NCBI GenBank assembly: GCA_907165065.1
Contig: OU015523.1
Location: 116,772,246 to 116,836,245 of the forward strand
Origin: Caprimulgus europaeus
Taxonomy: Eukaryota > Chordata > Aves > Caprimulgiformes > Caprimulgidae
Length of the DNA stretch: 64,000 bases
Direction: 5' to 3'
Below the pieces are notes generated by a model. That model did no database searches, was not told the DNA's origin, and saw nothing but the letters and a program-made list of their open reading frames with translations. This document shows, piece by piece, positions 36,150-46,922 of this stretch (position 1 is the stretch's first letter; each line of letters begins with the position of its first letter). Both the position numbers and the translations under genes were made by a program.

Positions 36150-38178
36150 CATGGGTAGATACCAGACCTTTATAATAATGGCTGTTAAAACTAATAGAGA
36201 AATTGAAAGTGCCTCATTTAACTGACTTTGTTTTTTTCAGAATTTCCAGAAGTTAGTACATTATCATCAGGCAATCTGTGCACCCCGTTATAGTTCCTGT
36301 CACTTCAGATATAAAGATACTGTTTTCTTTTGCTTTGGAGAAAACCCTGTGATCCATGAAACAAGCAGAACATGCTGGCTCACATACATATTTTATGTAG
36401 GTGCTGGAAACATCATGGTGACCTGACAGGAGATTTGCTAAAAGTTAGTGTTCAAATATTGTATCTATTGATTATGGCAAAACATTAACTTAAAATATGG
36501 GGTTTTTTTTCTGCAACTATCATATGTATTGTATTAAAATAAACTCATTTTGCTAAACAAAGGATACTAGTTGAGGCTCAAGCCATCTTGAAGTCTCAAT
36601 TCTTGCATTTTTTCTTCTGGTTCCTTGAAATTAATGCTTTCTGTCTCAGAAGTGTTTCTTCATGATACATAGTCTTGTATAGCAGAGAGTTCTTTTTGTC
36701 CATTAAACAACAGAACATTTGTAGCAGATTTATGGTTCTGATTTTTTTTTTTCATACCATTAAACAGAATGCAATTCTTTATTTCAGCTACTAGGCAACT
36801 AACAATTTTCATAACAATCATCAAAATCATTTGCACAGAAGAGAAAATCTAGAGAAGAGAGATGTCAGATGGCTGTTGCTTATTTAATACCTTGCTTGCA
36901 AATAAGGAAATAGAAAGTAATGGAAAAAGAAACTGAAAATCCATTGTAGTCCATTGCATTGTATGCTGTCATAAAATAATTCAGAGGTGATAGGAGAATC
37001 AGGAATGTAACTGCTTGAGGATTTAAATTAAAAGAAGAGGGATGAGGAGCTCGTTTTCCTGGGTTAAATATGCTTCACTGAGACTATAAATCAAACATAA
37101 TCAATAGCAAGAAACACTAGTGACATATTCTTGGGAGCCACAGAAGGGTAATGAAGAAGAAGCAGTTTGGAAAGCACTCCAACTTGATGCTTTAGAAGAG
37201 AGATTTTCACGAACATTGATTTCTGGACACTTTTATTTGTTGAAAGTTATATAAAAGCACTTGACTTTGGCAAGATCAGCTAAACAAGCACTGGTCCACC
37301 ATATAGATCGCTAACTTAATAAAATTCATTCTAATGACAAAATCAACAGTAAGTGACATGATGAATCCTCTTCACAAAAATACCAGCTTCAGTGAAACTT
37401 GAAAATCCTAAATCTTCTTGTCTTCATTTCCAAATGGGGGATGATAATGTATCAACCTTCCTTACAAGGCATTAGAAAGATATTTGGAAAACATCCTGAA
37501 GATGAAAACACTTCTATAAACACTAACTATATCACTGCCAAGAATAAGAAAGACAGCTCTTACATATGTCATGTTATACATATAAAAGACAAAATGCTTG
37601 AGAATATAATTGTGTAATGGCCATTATTTTACTATTCTGTCACTGTTATAGGTAACCTGACACAGAATCCAACACTTTAAGACCACTTAAGATTATCTGA
37701 TCATATGTGATCATACACTCTAACTTTCTGAATGTTACAAGTGACAATTTTTTCTCAGATTTTCTTATATTGGGACTTGGAACTCATTTGAAGAAAACTT
37801 AGTATCATTGTAAAAGCAACTCATCCAATTATCAGAAATACAGCTCTAGCAAAGTAATCAATAGTCCTCAAAAAAATGTTACTTTCACAGACTCTGAAAT
37901 ACATGTTTGTCTAGAAAAAAATGTATGCTATTATCACAAATTCTTAAAAATAAGGAGTAAGATCCTTTCTCATTCTGCAACTGAGACCTACTGTGTCCTA
38001 ATCCCTTACTGGGAAAGTCAAAATATCTCATAATCTTGTGGTCTAGTAAGCAATGTAGGTCATCCCTACAAGGGAGCTAGTGTAGAGTAACTCAAGTGCA
38101 AGCTGAGACAGCTTCTGTTGTGAGCTTTCTTCAATCTAAAGGGTTTAAAGGTCCTGTATGCTTCAAAAGTATACATAC
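36150..38178. other. Intergenic, nothing identified
   Basis: AT-rich unique sequence with no recognised gene, repeat or open frame of interest. Confidence 0.5.
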
Positions 38179-38281
38179 TTGCTTGCCCCCTCCATTGTCC
38201 TTCTCTGTCTAGGGAGATGTTCTGGAGAACTTGATGATGTTTTTCTAGTCTTTTTCTGTCCCGCTCCATGATCTTTTCTTC
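38179..38281 (-). pseudogene. Antisense exon-like segment of an unknown coiled-coil protein
   Basis: On the minus strand a consensus acceptor (TCTTTTTCCACAG) leads into 34 open codons: EEKIMERDRKRLEKHHQVLQ, then NISLDREGQWRGQA. They end at a consensus donor (CAA|GTATGT). The charge pattern and heptad-like leucines suggest a coiled coil. It sits at the 3' side (in minus-strand order) of a longer region of decayed coding-like sequence at 39.0-41.6 kb. It may be a relic exon or an exon of an unannotated minus-strand gene. I do not recognise the protein. Confidence 0.3.
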
Positions 38282-38746
38282 CTGTGGAAAAAGATGACAT
38301 TTTGGCTAAAACGTATTCTGCAAAATGGCATGTTGTTCCAAGTAATCACTTATATATGTAATCAATGCCTAAATAAACTCTACAGCAATTACCACTCTTG
38401 AACTGAGAATGAATCAGAGGTTTTGACCTTCTCTCAGAAGATTTTTGAAGTCTCTGCACTGTGCTAACAAATGTTTTCATTGCCAGAATGTTGAAAGCAA
38501 GAAGGATGTATTAGATGAACATGTATTAGATGAATGCAGTATGTCTTCATTACAGAAACCTGCCAGGTGTCAGTTCTGGAGTATATGATCAAGCTGATAA
38601 GCTCTTCTGAATTAGTTATTTATTATTTTATCCTACCAAAGATTTGTAGTAATGGGCATCTCAAAAAAAAAGGATAACACAGAAAAATGACAGTGGACAT
38701 AGCTGTTGAGTCAAAATTTCTCACAAGTAATATCTGCAACACTGCA

Positions 38747-38788
38747 TATATGATACGCTGGATAATATATATGATATGCTGGATAACA
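38747..38788. repeat. Two-copy 21-bp tandem duplication
   Basis: TATATGATACGCTGGATAA is followed 21 bp later by TATATGATATGCTGGATAA. This is a local duplication with no evident role. Confidence 0.8.
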
Positions 38789-39049
38789 CTGTTTGTAAAA
38801 CACATGGTGTTTATAAAAAGAACTGTTTGCAGAGGTGCTGCAACTGAGGATTGCTTTCAAGCCACGTATAAACTTTCTAGTGCTTCCTTCAGATTATTCC
38901 CTGCTGTAGTCTGTCTCCTTCTTTCTAAATTTCTTAGAGATCATTGCCTTTTCTCTTCAAATGGTTTGGTTGATTTCTTAGCAGTGCAAGCACTTGTTAA
39001 AACCAGGGGTCACTAAGACATATCCCATCAGGGAGATGTTCCTTAACTG

Positions 39050-41550
39050 TGATTCTTAATTCTTGTTAAGATTCAGAGCCCTTCAATTACGCTGGTAATC
39101 TTGCTTATATGTCTCTTTCTTTCAAACACATCTGTGTTAATCTTGCTGAAATCCTGGTCGTCTTCTACCTCTTGGTCAATATTTTGTTTGTTTGAAAAAA
39201 TTGAAAATCTATCTTCAGATAGAAAAAACTATCTTCAGTGTAGTCTCTACTGTTTCCTGATTTGTTTCTACTTCATCTCCTGTGCATCCCACAGTATTTA
39301 GATAGTTGCACTTGCTTTGTGTTTTTATTTGATGTCATTCCCAGTTCACAGGGGTTTCAACTCTCCTTGGCAGCAATACACTGTCCATCATGTGAAGCAG
39401 ACAACCACAGAACTAATCTCTGTTTTTTCTAATCCAAGAGATGAGTCAACACTGTCTCTTCATTCCTATCTGTGTTGCCACTGCCATCAGTTACTTTATT
39501 GTCAATGCCATTTTCAAGTTGTTTTGTGAGTACACAGAACAGGACATCTTGTGCTCATGTTCCCATGTGGTACTGAACTGTTTGAACTTAGTGGCAGGTT
39601 CTGTGACTTCATTAGGATGGCTGGGATATGCCTGTCCTTGCTGTGCATGTCTTCAGTTTCCTTATGTCAGCTACAACCCACAGCAATATACCATTTCTTT
39701 TCTCATGACAAAAATCCCACCAGTAATAATGCCAGTGCTTGGGATTTTCTCTAGGTGAGGATGTTCTTTGGTTTACACTGACCACTTCTTCAATGAAGAT
39801 GAGATGCAACGACTTTCTCACCCATCTATTCCTATTCAAAGATTTCCAGTGGATTATGAAGCTTGTGTCACTCAATAGGCTGTATAACTTTCTTCCTCAA
39901 TAAATTTAGTGGAACTTCTTTAGTCACTCAGGATAAGCACTGGCTTCTTTCATACTGTATGTTAAATGTTTTTCAACAGGTGCAGCTACCCTGGCCAATG
40001 TTATGCTGCTAGCATGCCCAGTCCTAAATTCAGTAATTGCATTTTGACCTCTTTGCAACCTTCAGGCTCTCCTCCAAGTTAATGGAATCGTGTGTGTGAG
40101 TAGCTCATGATCAGCTTGCAGAGTTTTAATTTGTTTGATCTCTGAAGTCTCCCTCATCTCTCACACAAAGATTTTAGTTATACTGAAAGTTTACTGAGTA
40201 AGGAGAGTGGCTGAAGCCAAGTTTTGCACTTGATGGTACTCCTCTATTTCAGCTCCTATAATCTCCAAGAGACGATGTTTATTGCTTGTCCCCCTTGTAT
40301 CTTTTACTAACAGCTTCAGACAGCTTGTGTTGTATATACCCTTTACTTGGCCACATTTTCTCCAGTCTGAAATTGCTTTTTATCATTTTTGTGGGTTGAT
40401 ATTACGACTAGCTGCACCATCTATCAGGAAACAAATTGTTCTTTAATGTAAAAACATATCAAAAAATGCAGCATCCTTCTTCTTCAGTGCAGCATGAACC
40501 TTGGGATCTGACAGGCACGCTGGTAGTGCTCTCTGGTTATTGAAGAAAGTGAGGTTCTTTTTCTTTCCTTCCTTCCTTCCTTCCTTCCTTCCTTCCTTCC
40601 TTCCTTCCTTCCTTCCTTCCTTCCTTCCTTCCTTCCTTCCTTCCTTCCTTCCTTCCTTCCTTCCTTCCTTCTTAGAACTGAACATTAATTGATTCTTTTC
40701 AAACCCTGTTTGTTTCAGTGGCCACAGATCAGGCATTTTTACTTACACTTTCCTGTTGACTTCTATGATGTATAAACTGATTTGTGATATTTGTCTTCTT
40801 GATGCTCTTGTCCCTGTCCAAAAAAAGGTTATTTTTCTTAGTCCTGAGAACTTGTTCTGAGCTGATGACTATTACTGTCTTCACTCTTTCAGTGGGCAAA
40901 TTCTTCTGCCCTCGATAGTAGGTGAGCTCTTTCTGGAGCTATATTTGTTTCTCTCAAGGATATGTCCTAAACCCTGGAACAGACTGCCTCACATATGATG
41001 CTGCCTGTAAGGCTGTACAATGCCTTATTAACACAACACACAATGCCTCCAAAGGTCCATGTGGATGCAGAAGTTCTTCACTCCGGTACGTATTCTCTCT
41101 TCTGCTGCTTGTTTTTTGGATTTTTTTTTTTTTTAATCTCTCTCAAGCCTTATTGTGTGGGGGTTGCAACACTCATCAGTCACCTTTTTTGTCTCTTCAG
41201 CATGTTATGCGTTATTCTTGACAACCAGGGTCTCATTCATTCCTCATTTTATTTTCCAATTAAACTATCTAATTTACTTCTCTTACTTCTTTTGATATTT
41301 TTTTGTTCATGGTTGACACAAATTAAGTTCTTGGTTTGGTTTTTTGTTTGTTTGTTTTCATCTTTGTGCTGCAAATTCAGAGTCTTCAGAAAGCTGAGCC
41401 CCTTTATGCCATTTCCTTAATCTATTTCCAGTTGTTCCCTTTTGCATTTAGATCATATTTTCTCTTGGGGTTATTTTTATTGTCAGGTTCCAGATACATA
41501 AATACATGCATAAATACTAACACATGGACTCCAAGCATGTAAACTAAAAT
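39050..41550 (-). pseudogene. Decayed coding-like tract, minus strand, unidentified
   Basis: Successive minus-strand stretches read like coiled-coil protein broken by stops and frameshifts: ELTYYRGQKNLPTERVKTVI near 40.9 kb, NKHRLLEIIGAEIEEYHQVQ near 40.25 kb and NKQNIDQEVEDDQDFSKINT near 39.15 kb. Their order along one strand is consistent with a single decayed gene or retrocopy. A (TTCC)n microsatellite interrupts it. The plus strand is C/T-rich, which by itself gives K/E/Q-rich antisense frames, so this remains tentative. I do not recognise the family. Confidence 0.2.
40565..40673. repeat. (TTCC)n microsatellite
   Basis: About 27 uninterrupted copies of TTCC. Its length and purity suggest a young, probably polymorphic array. 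The long lysine/glutamate/glycine/arginine open frame across it on the minus strand is an artefact of the repeat. Confidence 0.98.
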
Positions 41551-43932
41551 TGAATCTTTAGCCAGAAATCTATTTATGTAGAGAGTTAGCTTCAGCCAAT
41601 GTTCCAGCCATGCCCATGCAGATTAACTGCCTGGTGTCCCCTCTAATGTATTTTTTCTCTACTTTAAATGTTTCTTTATTAATTCTGTAGAGATCACAGC
41701 ACCTTGACTCTTTTAATCTGAAGCTTTCTCACAGCAACAGCTTCTGTTTGTATCAGAATTTGTAATGAACTAGTGACCAAATCTCCATCATAGCAGAAAA
41801 AAATATCATCTGAGAACAAAGCAGGATTAGAGCCTAGCTCTTCAGAAATATTCTTATTTAACTCAGTCAGGACCTGAATCTGAATGTGCCATAAGGTACT
41901 GCCATCTGCTCAATTATCTCATCCTAGGAATCTACAAAGATATCAGTTGCAAATAAAAATTAACAATATTTAGTAATACTCTAGAAATCTGAATTCAGGT
42001 AAAAACTGTCATCAAGCCAGGCAGAATATTCTTTCTACTGAGTTGTGGTATTTTATGGCTGCTAAAATAGTAATTATAGAAAAAAAAGATTATGTGTTTT
42101 CATCTTTTCTTGAGCTTTAGATTTAAATAGCTCACTGTTTCGAAATGAATCTGTCTTTAAGGATACAGTATATGTAACAATAGATAAGGTATTGTCAGCA
42201 CAGCAGAAAAACTGTAAGGACTTTGAGTTGCGTATGGACAGTAACAGCACAGACCATGCTTGGCACAGCTATCTGACACTTCCTATGGACTGTCTGCAGA
42301 ACAAGACAGCTAAAGCTTAGCAGAGTCAGGTCAGGAAAAATAATTTTTAAAATGTCTGGCTAATGAGTGCAATTACACTCTACTTCTTGGCTTTAATAAA
42401 GAATATAGATTACTCCAATGGCCAATACCGATGGCAATGATTTCATGGCAATTTTTTTCAAGGTAAATAATTAAATAAGAAAAATAAGTCCATGTGGAAG
42501 TTGCAGTCCAGATAACAGCAAAGCAATCTCACCCCTCAGGGGTGACTGCCTCACTCTTTTGAACCGTTTAAAACTGTTGTGGTTACCAGTAAATGGGACA
42601 GTGTACCACACACTCAGATCATCAGGCACTGAATGTTTATCAATTTCAAGATATTGATAAAAAATTACAAAAAGTACTGTGGTGCCAACAGTGGTTTGAG
42701 ATTTATATCAAAAATAGACAGTAAAAACTTTGAAGGTAAACATAATTATTTACAAGAAGCCACAGGACAACAGAACTGTATGCCTATGAAATGTCTCAGG
42801 ATAAATATGAAATATGCAAAATTGATGTTTTGCTCATGGTATAGAGGAACCTAGTGAGTATGTGCTCTCAAAAATAAGTATGAGACAAGTGTACTCTTAT
42901 TGCAATCAAACTGAAAAAAAACCTTTTTAAATGGCTATGGAATTGAAGATCCTGAAGTTATTTAAAATTAAGACAATGCAACTAGTAATCGCAATATGAG
43001 AATCAGAAATCACACCTGCTACAAGGGAGACTGTGCTGTGTACGCTATCATCCATATGACACTCGTGAAAAGTATCTATTGAGTATCTATTGCAGGACAG
43101 TTAAAGTCTGATATACTGGAAAGATGATTCATTAGTTTTTATATGGAAGACATTTCTGCAGCAGATAGAAATACATTAGGCATTATAGCTTCTTTCATCT
43201 TTATATATTAATGTATTCCAGTCTTGGCTGTTCTAGAACAATATATTCCAGATCTGGCATACTCTTATTGTAATGGAGAAATTTTCTATAATGCTGACCT
43301 AATATAACAGACAATAGATGCAATCTCATGCATTTATGTAACGTTTAAATGGGTTTATTCAAATTGGTAAAAATCTTTCTTTAGTTCCTCTGAATAATGA
43401 ACTATTAAATGTTATATTGACAAAAACTTATAGACTCTTCTATGCTAATGTATTCCGCTCTCAGTCTGCAGAGTGAGAGCATTTTCATAGCATTTCTTTG
43501 CAGATTAATTGATCTAACTGCAGTGAGGGCTCTTATCATTCCTCTGCCAGAGTTGAATTCTGCTGGTAATCATGCTGCAATCAGTGCAATTGTGCTGCAC
43601 TATGAACAGCACAAGAGAAGATCATGTTTGTGATGAGGTGGCCCTGAATTTAGTAAGGTCACTGTAGACAGAGGAGAAAAGGAGCAGCGATAAGCAGTAA
43701 AATAAGCAGATAAGGATCCAAAGGTATAGAGAGCATCTCTTGATGAAGGCTGTCTGATGTCTCTCTGTCAATAAACAAGCATCACTAGGGTGTCACTTAC
43801 ACTGTCATTGGCAGCATCCCTGCTCTAGATGCCATTAGTCAGCCCTGCAAGGAGATATTTTGCTCCTGCTATTTTGTTCTCATGCACTGCAGAGGGGTGG
43901 GCAGAGGTGTAAGTGGAGGGATTATTCCCCAT
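41551..43932. other. Intergenic, nothing identified
   Basis: AT-rich unique sequence. It includes a 17-bp palindrome (TCACCCCTCAGGGGTGA, 42529-42545) and a small GTATCTATT duplication near 43070. I found no gene. Confidence 0.5.
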
Positions 43933-44356
43933 TGTCCTGGTTTTTGCTAGGACAGGGTTAATTTTCTTCTTAGTAGCTAAAAAGTGCTGTGTTTTGGTTT
44001 CAGTGAGGATTGTTACAAGAACAACGTTGATAAATACAAGGACACTGTGCTTGGGCAGTTTCCAAGAAGAGAGGACTGGAAGGGGGGAGTGGAGAAGAAA
44101 AATCTAGTAGTTAGTAAACTACTGTCTCCACTGGAGTGGAGAAGAAAAATCTAGTAGTTAGTAAAACCCAGAACTGACAGTTGGATGTGCCAATGAGATA
44201 TTCCATATCATATCACATCATGTTTAGTATATCTACTGGGGCTGACTGGAAAGGGAGGGATTCTCTTGGGAATCACTCAGGCTCGTTTTTCCGGGATTGC
44301 AGTTTCGGTTTCGAGGTTCCTTTTCACTGCTCCAGGATCATTATCAGCAGGTGGTG
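43933..44356 (+). mobile_element. Avian endogenous retroviral LTR, 5' part
   Basis: This starts TGTCCTGGTTTTTGCTAGGA and follows the consensus of a common neoavian ERVL-type LTR as I remember it (TTAATTTTCTTCTTAGTAGC, AGTGCTGTGTTTTGG, GATATTCCATATCATATCAC). The TATA region is degraded and there is no internal viral coding sequence, so this is an old solo LTR. A CR1 interrupts it at GTGGTG|AGCAATTG. I saw no target-site duplication. Confidence 0.8.
44086..44165. repeat. 47-bp-period duplication inside the LTR
   Basis: A 33-bp block starting GGAGTGGAGAAGAAAAATCT occurs at 44086-44118 and again, identically, at 44133-44165. The identity suggests a duplication more recent than the LTR. Confidence 0.92.
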
Positions 44357-45014
44357 GGGAGGAGCCCTGTGGAGAAGGACCCGGGTGTGCTGGTGGACAG
44401 CAGGCGGGCCATGAGTCAGCAGTGTGCCCTTGTGTCCTGGGGTACACTAAAAAGAGCATGGCCAAAAGGTTGAGGGAAGTTCTTCTCCACCTCTACTCTG
44501 CCCTGGTGAGGCCACATCTGGAATACTGTGTCCAGTTCTGGGCTCCCTAGTTCAAGAAAGACAGGGTTCTTCTAAAGAAAGTCCAGCAGAAGGCCACAAA
44601 GATGATGAGGGGACTGGAGCATCCCCCGTGTGAGGAGAGGCTGAGAGAGCTGGGACTCTTCAGCCTGGAAAAGAGCAGACTGAGAGGGGATCTGATCAAT
44701 GTCTATAAATACCTGAAGTGTGGGGGCCAAATGGATGGGGCTGGGCTCTTTTTGGTGGTGCCCAGTGACAGGCCAAGGGGCAATGGCCAAAAACTGGAAC
44801 ACCAGAAGTTCCAGAAAAACCTAAGGAAAAATTTCTTTACTGTGAGGGTGCCAGAGCCCTGGGAGAAGTTGTGGAGTCTCCATCTCCGGAGATGTTCAAA
44901 ACCCACCTGGATGCTTTCCTCTGCAACCTGCTGTAGGGAACTTGCTTTGGCAGGGGGGTTCGATTAAATGATCTCCTGAGGTCCCTTCCAACCCTTGTGG
45001 TTCTGTGATTCTGT
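44357..45014 (+). mobile_element. CR1 LINE nested in the LTR
   Basis: This is a 5'-truncated CR1 of a different subfamily from the copies at 30625 and 34930. It reads [20 protein letters not shown] and [19 protein letters not shown] and ends GTGGTTCTGTGATTCTGTG. Short frames survive but there is no intact reading frame. The LTR consensus resumes directly at its 3' end, so the insertion point is visible. Confidence 0.93.
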
Positions 45015-45263
45015 GAGCAATTGTACTGTGCGTCACTCACATATATATATAGGTGCTATCATTATTAGTCTTAGTATTCTTATTGTTTTAATTTTATTTT
45101 TACTCTAATTATTAATTTTTCTTATCTCAACCTACAAGTCTCCTTACCTATACCCCTCCAATTCTCTCCTCGATTCCCTGGATGGGAGGGAAGGGGGTGG
45201 ACAAGGAGGGGAAGGCTGAAAGTGGCTGTGTCTTGCTTGGCTGCCAGCTAAGTTAAACTATCA
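45015..45263 (+). mobile_element. Avian endogenous retroviral LTR, 3' part
   Basis: This continues the LTR from 43933 after the nested CR1: AGCAATTGTACTGTGCGTCAC, then a stretch rich in ATTATT-like units, then TTATCTCAACCTACAAGTCT and the terminal GTTAAACTATCA. With the CR1 removed, the LTR is about 670 bp. Confidence 0.8.
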
Positions 45264-45869
45264 GACTCACAGTGTCAGTCCTGGATTAAAACAATTTCTT
45301 TGCAGGATCAGAAGTCCATGACAGTGGTTGGGATCAAGTCTCCACAGAGTGATACTTTTCCATTTCTCTCTATTTGCCCCGGCCATGGGTACAGCATGGT
45401 GGTGTTCTACAAAAGCACAGCATGAAGGTTGTAGGCATGATTAAAGCATTTTTCATCTCTATAAAAGCTAGAGGTATCACTTCATTTGGACTTCATGGAT
45501 AGTCAATGTAAAGAGACAACTACTTCCAAGAGGAAATTCATCCTCCTACCTTAGACATTTATATTAGGACAGGAAAAGCTGTTGTAAAGAGATGTCTTGT
45601 GCTCTATCTTTCCATGTAAAATGGAAAATACATTACTAGCATAGACTAAAGGCTCATCTTTAGCCATCTACAATTAGGTGAGCAGCATTACTTTTACTGT
45701 CATTTTTCAGTGGGAGTTAATGTGGCCTTTCTCAAAATCAAATTTCTTTTAGACAGTAGCATCTATGGGAATGGAACTGAGAACATATAAGTCTGACTGC
45801 AATTCCCAGTCCATTTAATTGTCAATCAGAAAGACTCAGTATTTTGCAAAGGAAAAATAAATAATTCAG
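45264..45869. other. Intergenic, nothing identified
   Basis: Unique sequence between the LTR and the next CR1. No gene seen. Confidence 0.5.
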
Positions 45870-46046
45870 GTGACTGAATTGACTGGCTCAATGGATGAGG
45901 AGAGAGCAATGGATGTTGTTTACTTTGAGTTTAGCAAGGCTTTCAATCGTCTCCCATAACTAATGAACTAAGGACTACATAAGTAAACAGCAAATTAGAT
46001 TGAAAATTGGCTGAACTACTGGATTCAAAGGGTTGTGATCAGCAGC
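45870..46046 (+). mobile_element. CR1 LINE, 5' segment of an older split copy
   Basis: This is diverged CR1 reverse-transcriptase sequence: MDEERAMDVVYFEFSKAFNR, then WIQRVVISS. It stops abruptly at 46046, where an LTR begins. The left edge is approximate. Confidence 0.85.
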
Positions 46047-46512
46047 TGTGGTGGTTCAACCACAGGTAGACCATGCAGTCCTGCACTCACTTGCCCCACC
46101 CGGTGAGATGGGATGGGAGTGACAACAAAGGGACACAGATTAGGATGCAGGACAGGGATGGCTCACTCACCAGTTATGGTCATGGGCAAAACAGACTCAA
46201 CTTGGGGAAGAAAAATCAATTTAATTTGTTGCCATTCATCCAAGTAGCACAGTGAGACCTAACAACCACATCTTACAAACCTTCCCCCACCCCTCCTTTC
46301 TTCATAGGCTCAAATCACTTTGCTCCCCATTTCTCTGTCTTCCCCCCCTGCCCAGCAGCACATGCGGCAGGGAATGGGGGTTCCGTTAGTTCACCATTTC
46401 CACTCTTCCCAGCATGAAAGTTCAGGAACAAGATGTTCCAAAGCAAGCTTCCCATAGAGTCACAGACCTCTTCATGCTCAGCTCCCAGCTTCATCATGGG
46501 ATGTCTGAGGTC
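46047..46512 (-). mobile_element. Endogenous retroviral LTR-type fragment inserted in CR1
   Basis: It starts TGTGGTGGTTCAACC and continues with blocks I recognise from a frequent avian LTR read in this orientation (CTCACTCACCAGTTATGGTC, GGCAAAACAGACTCAACTTG, TTCCCCCACCCCTCC, GGGAATGGGGGTTCCG). There is no viral coding capacity. Strand is assigned from that memory and the right edge is approximate. Confidence 0.7.
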
Positions 46513-46922
46513 TTGAGAAATCTGACATATCAGGAAAGGCTGAGAGAGCTGTGACTGATCAGCCTGAAGAACAGACATCTCGGGAGAATCTTGTCAATAT
46601 GTAGAAGTACCTGAAGTGGGAACAGGAAAAAAGACGGGGGCAAACTCTTCTCAGTAACAGCTACTAACAGGACAAGATGTTGTGGGGACAAATAGAAATA
46701 CAGAAAATACCAGTTAAATGTAAGACAAAACTGTCTCATGGTGAGTGTGGTCAAACACAGACACAAGCTGTCCACAGAGGTTGTAGAGTATCCATCCCTG
46801 AAGATACCTAAAACCAAACTAGACAAGGCCCTGGGAAACCAGCTTTAGGAGAAATTACTCTGAACAGGGGTTTGGACTAGGCAATCTCCAGAAGTGTCTT
46901 TCCATCTTGACTGTTCTATGAT
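46513..46922 (+). mobile_element. CR1 LINE, 3' segment of the older split copy
   Basis: CR1 resumes at about 46513 (GAAAGGCTGAGAGAGCTGTG) and ends at TTCTATGATTTTAGG. About 350 bp of CR1 that should lie between the two segments is missing, so the LTR insertion was accompanied or followed by a deletion. The copy is strongly diverged. Confidence 0.85.

Noticed and set aside
40443..40736. 97-codon frame with a KEGR-type repeat
   Set aside because: It is translation of the TTCC microsatellite.
42529..42545. 17-bp perfect palindrome
   Set aside because: A single short palindrome is expected by chance in a window of this size. No partner or repeat context.
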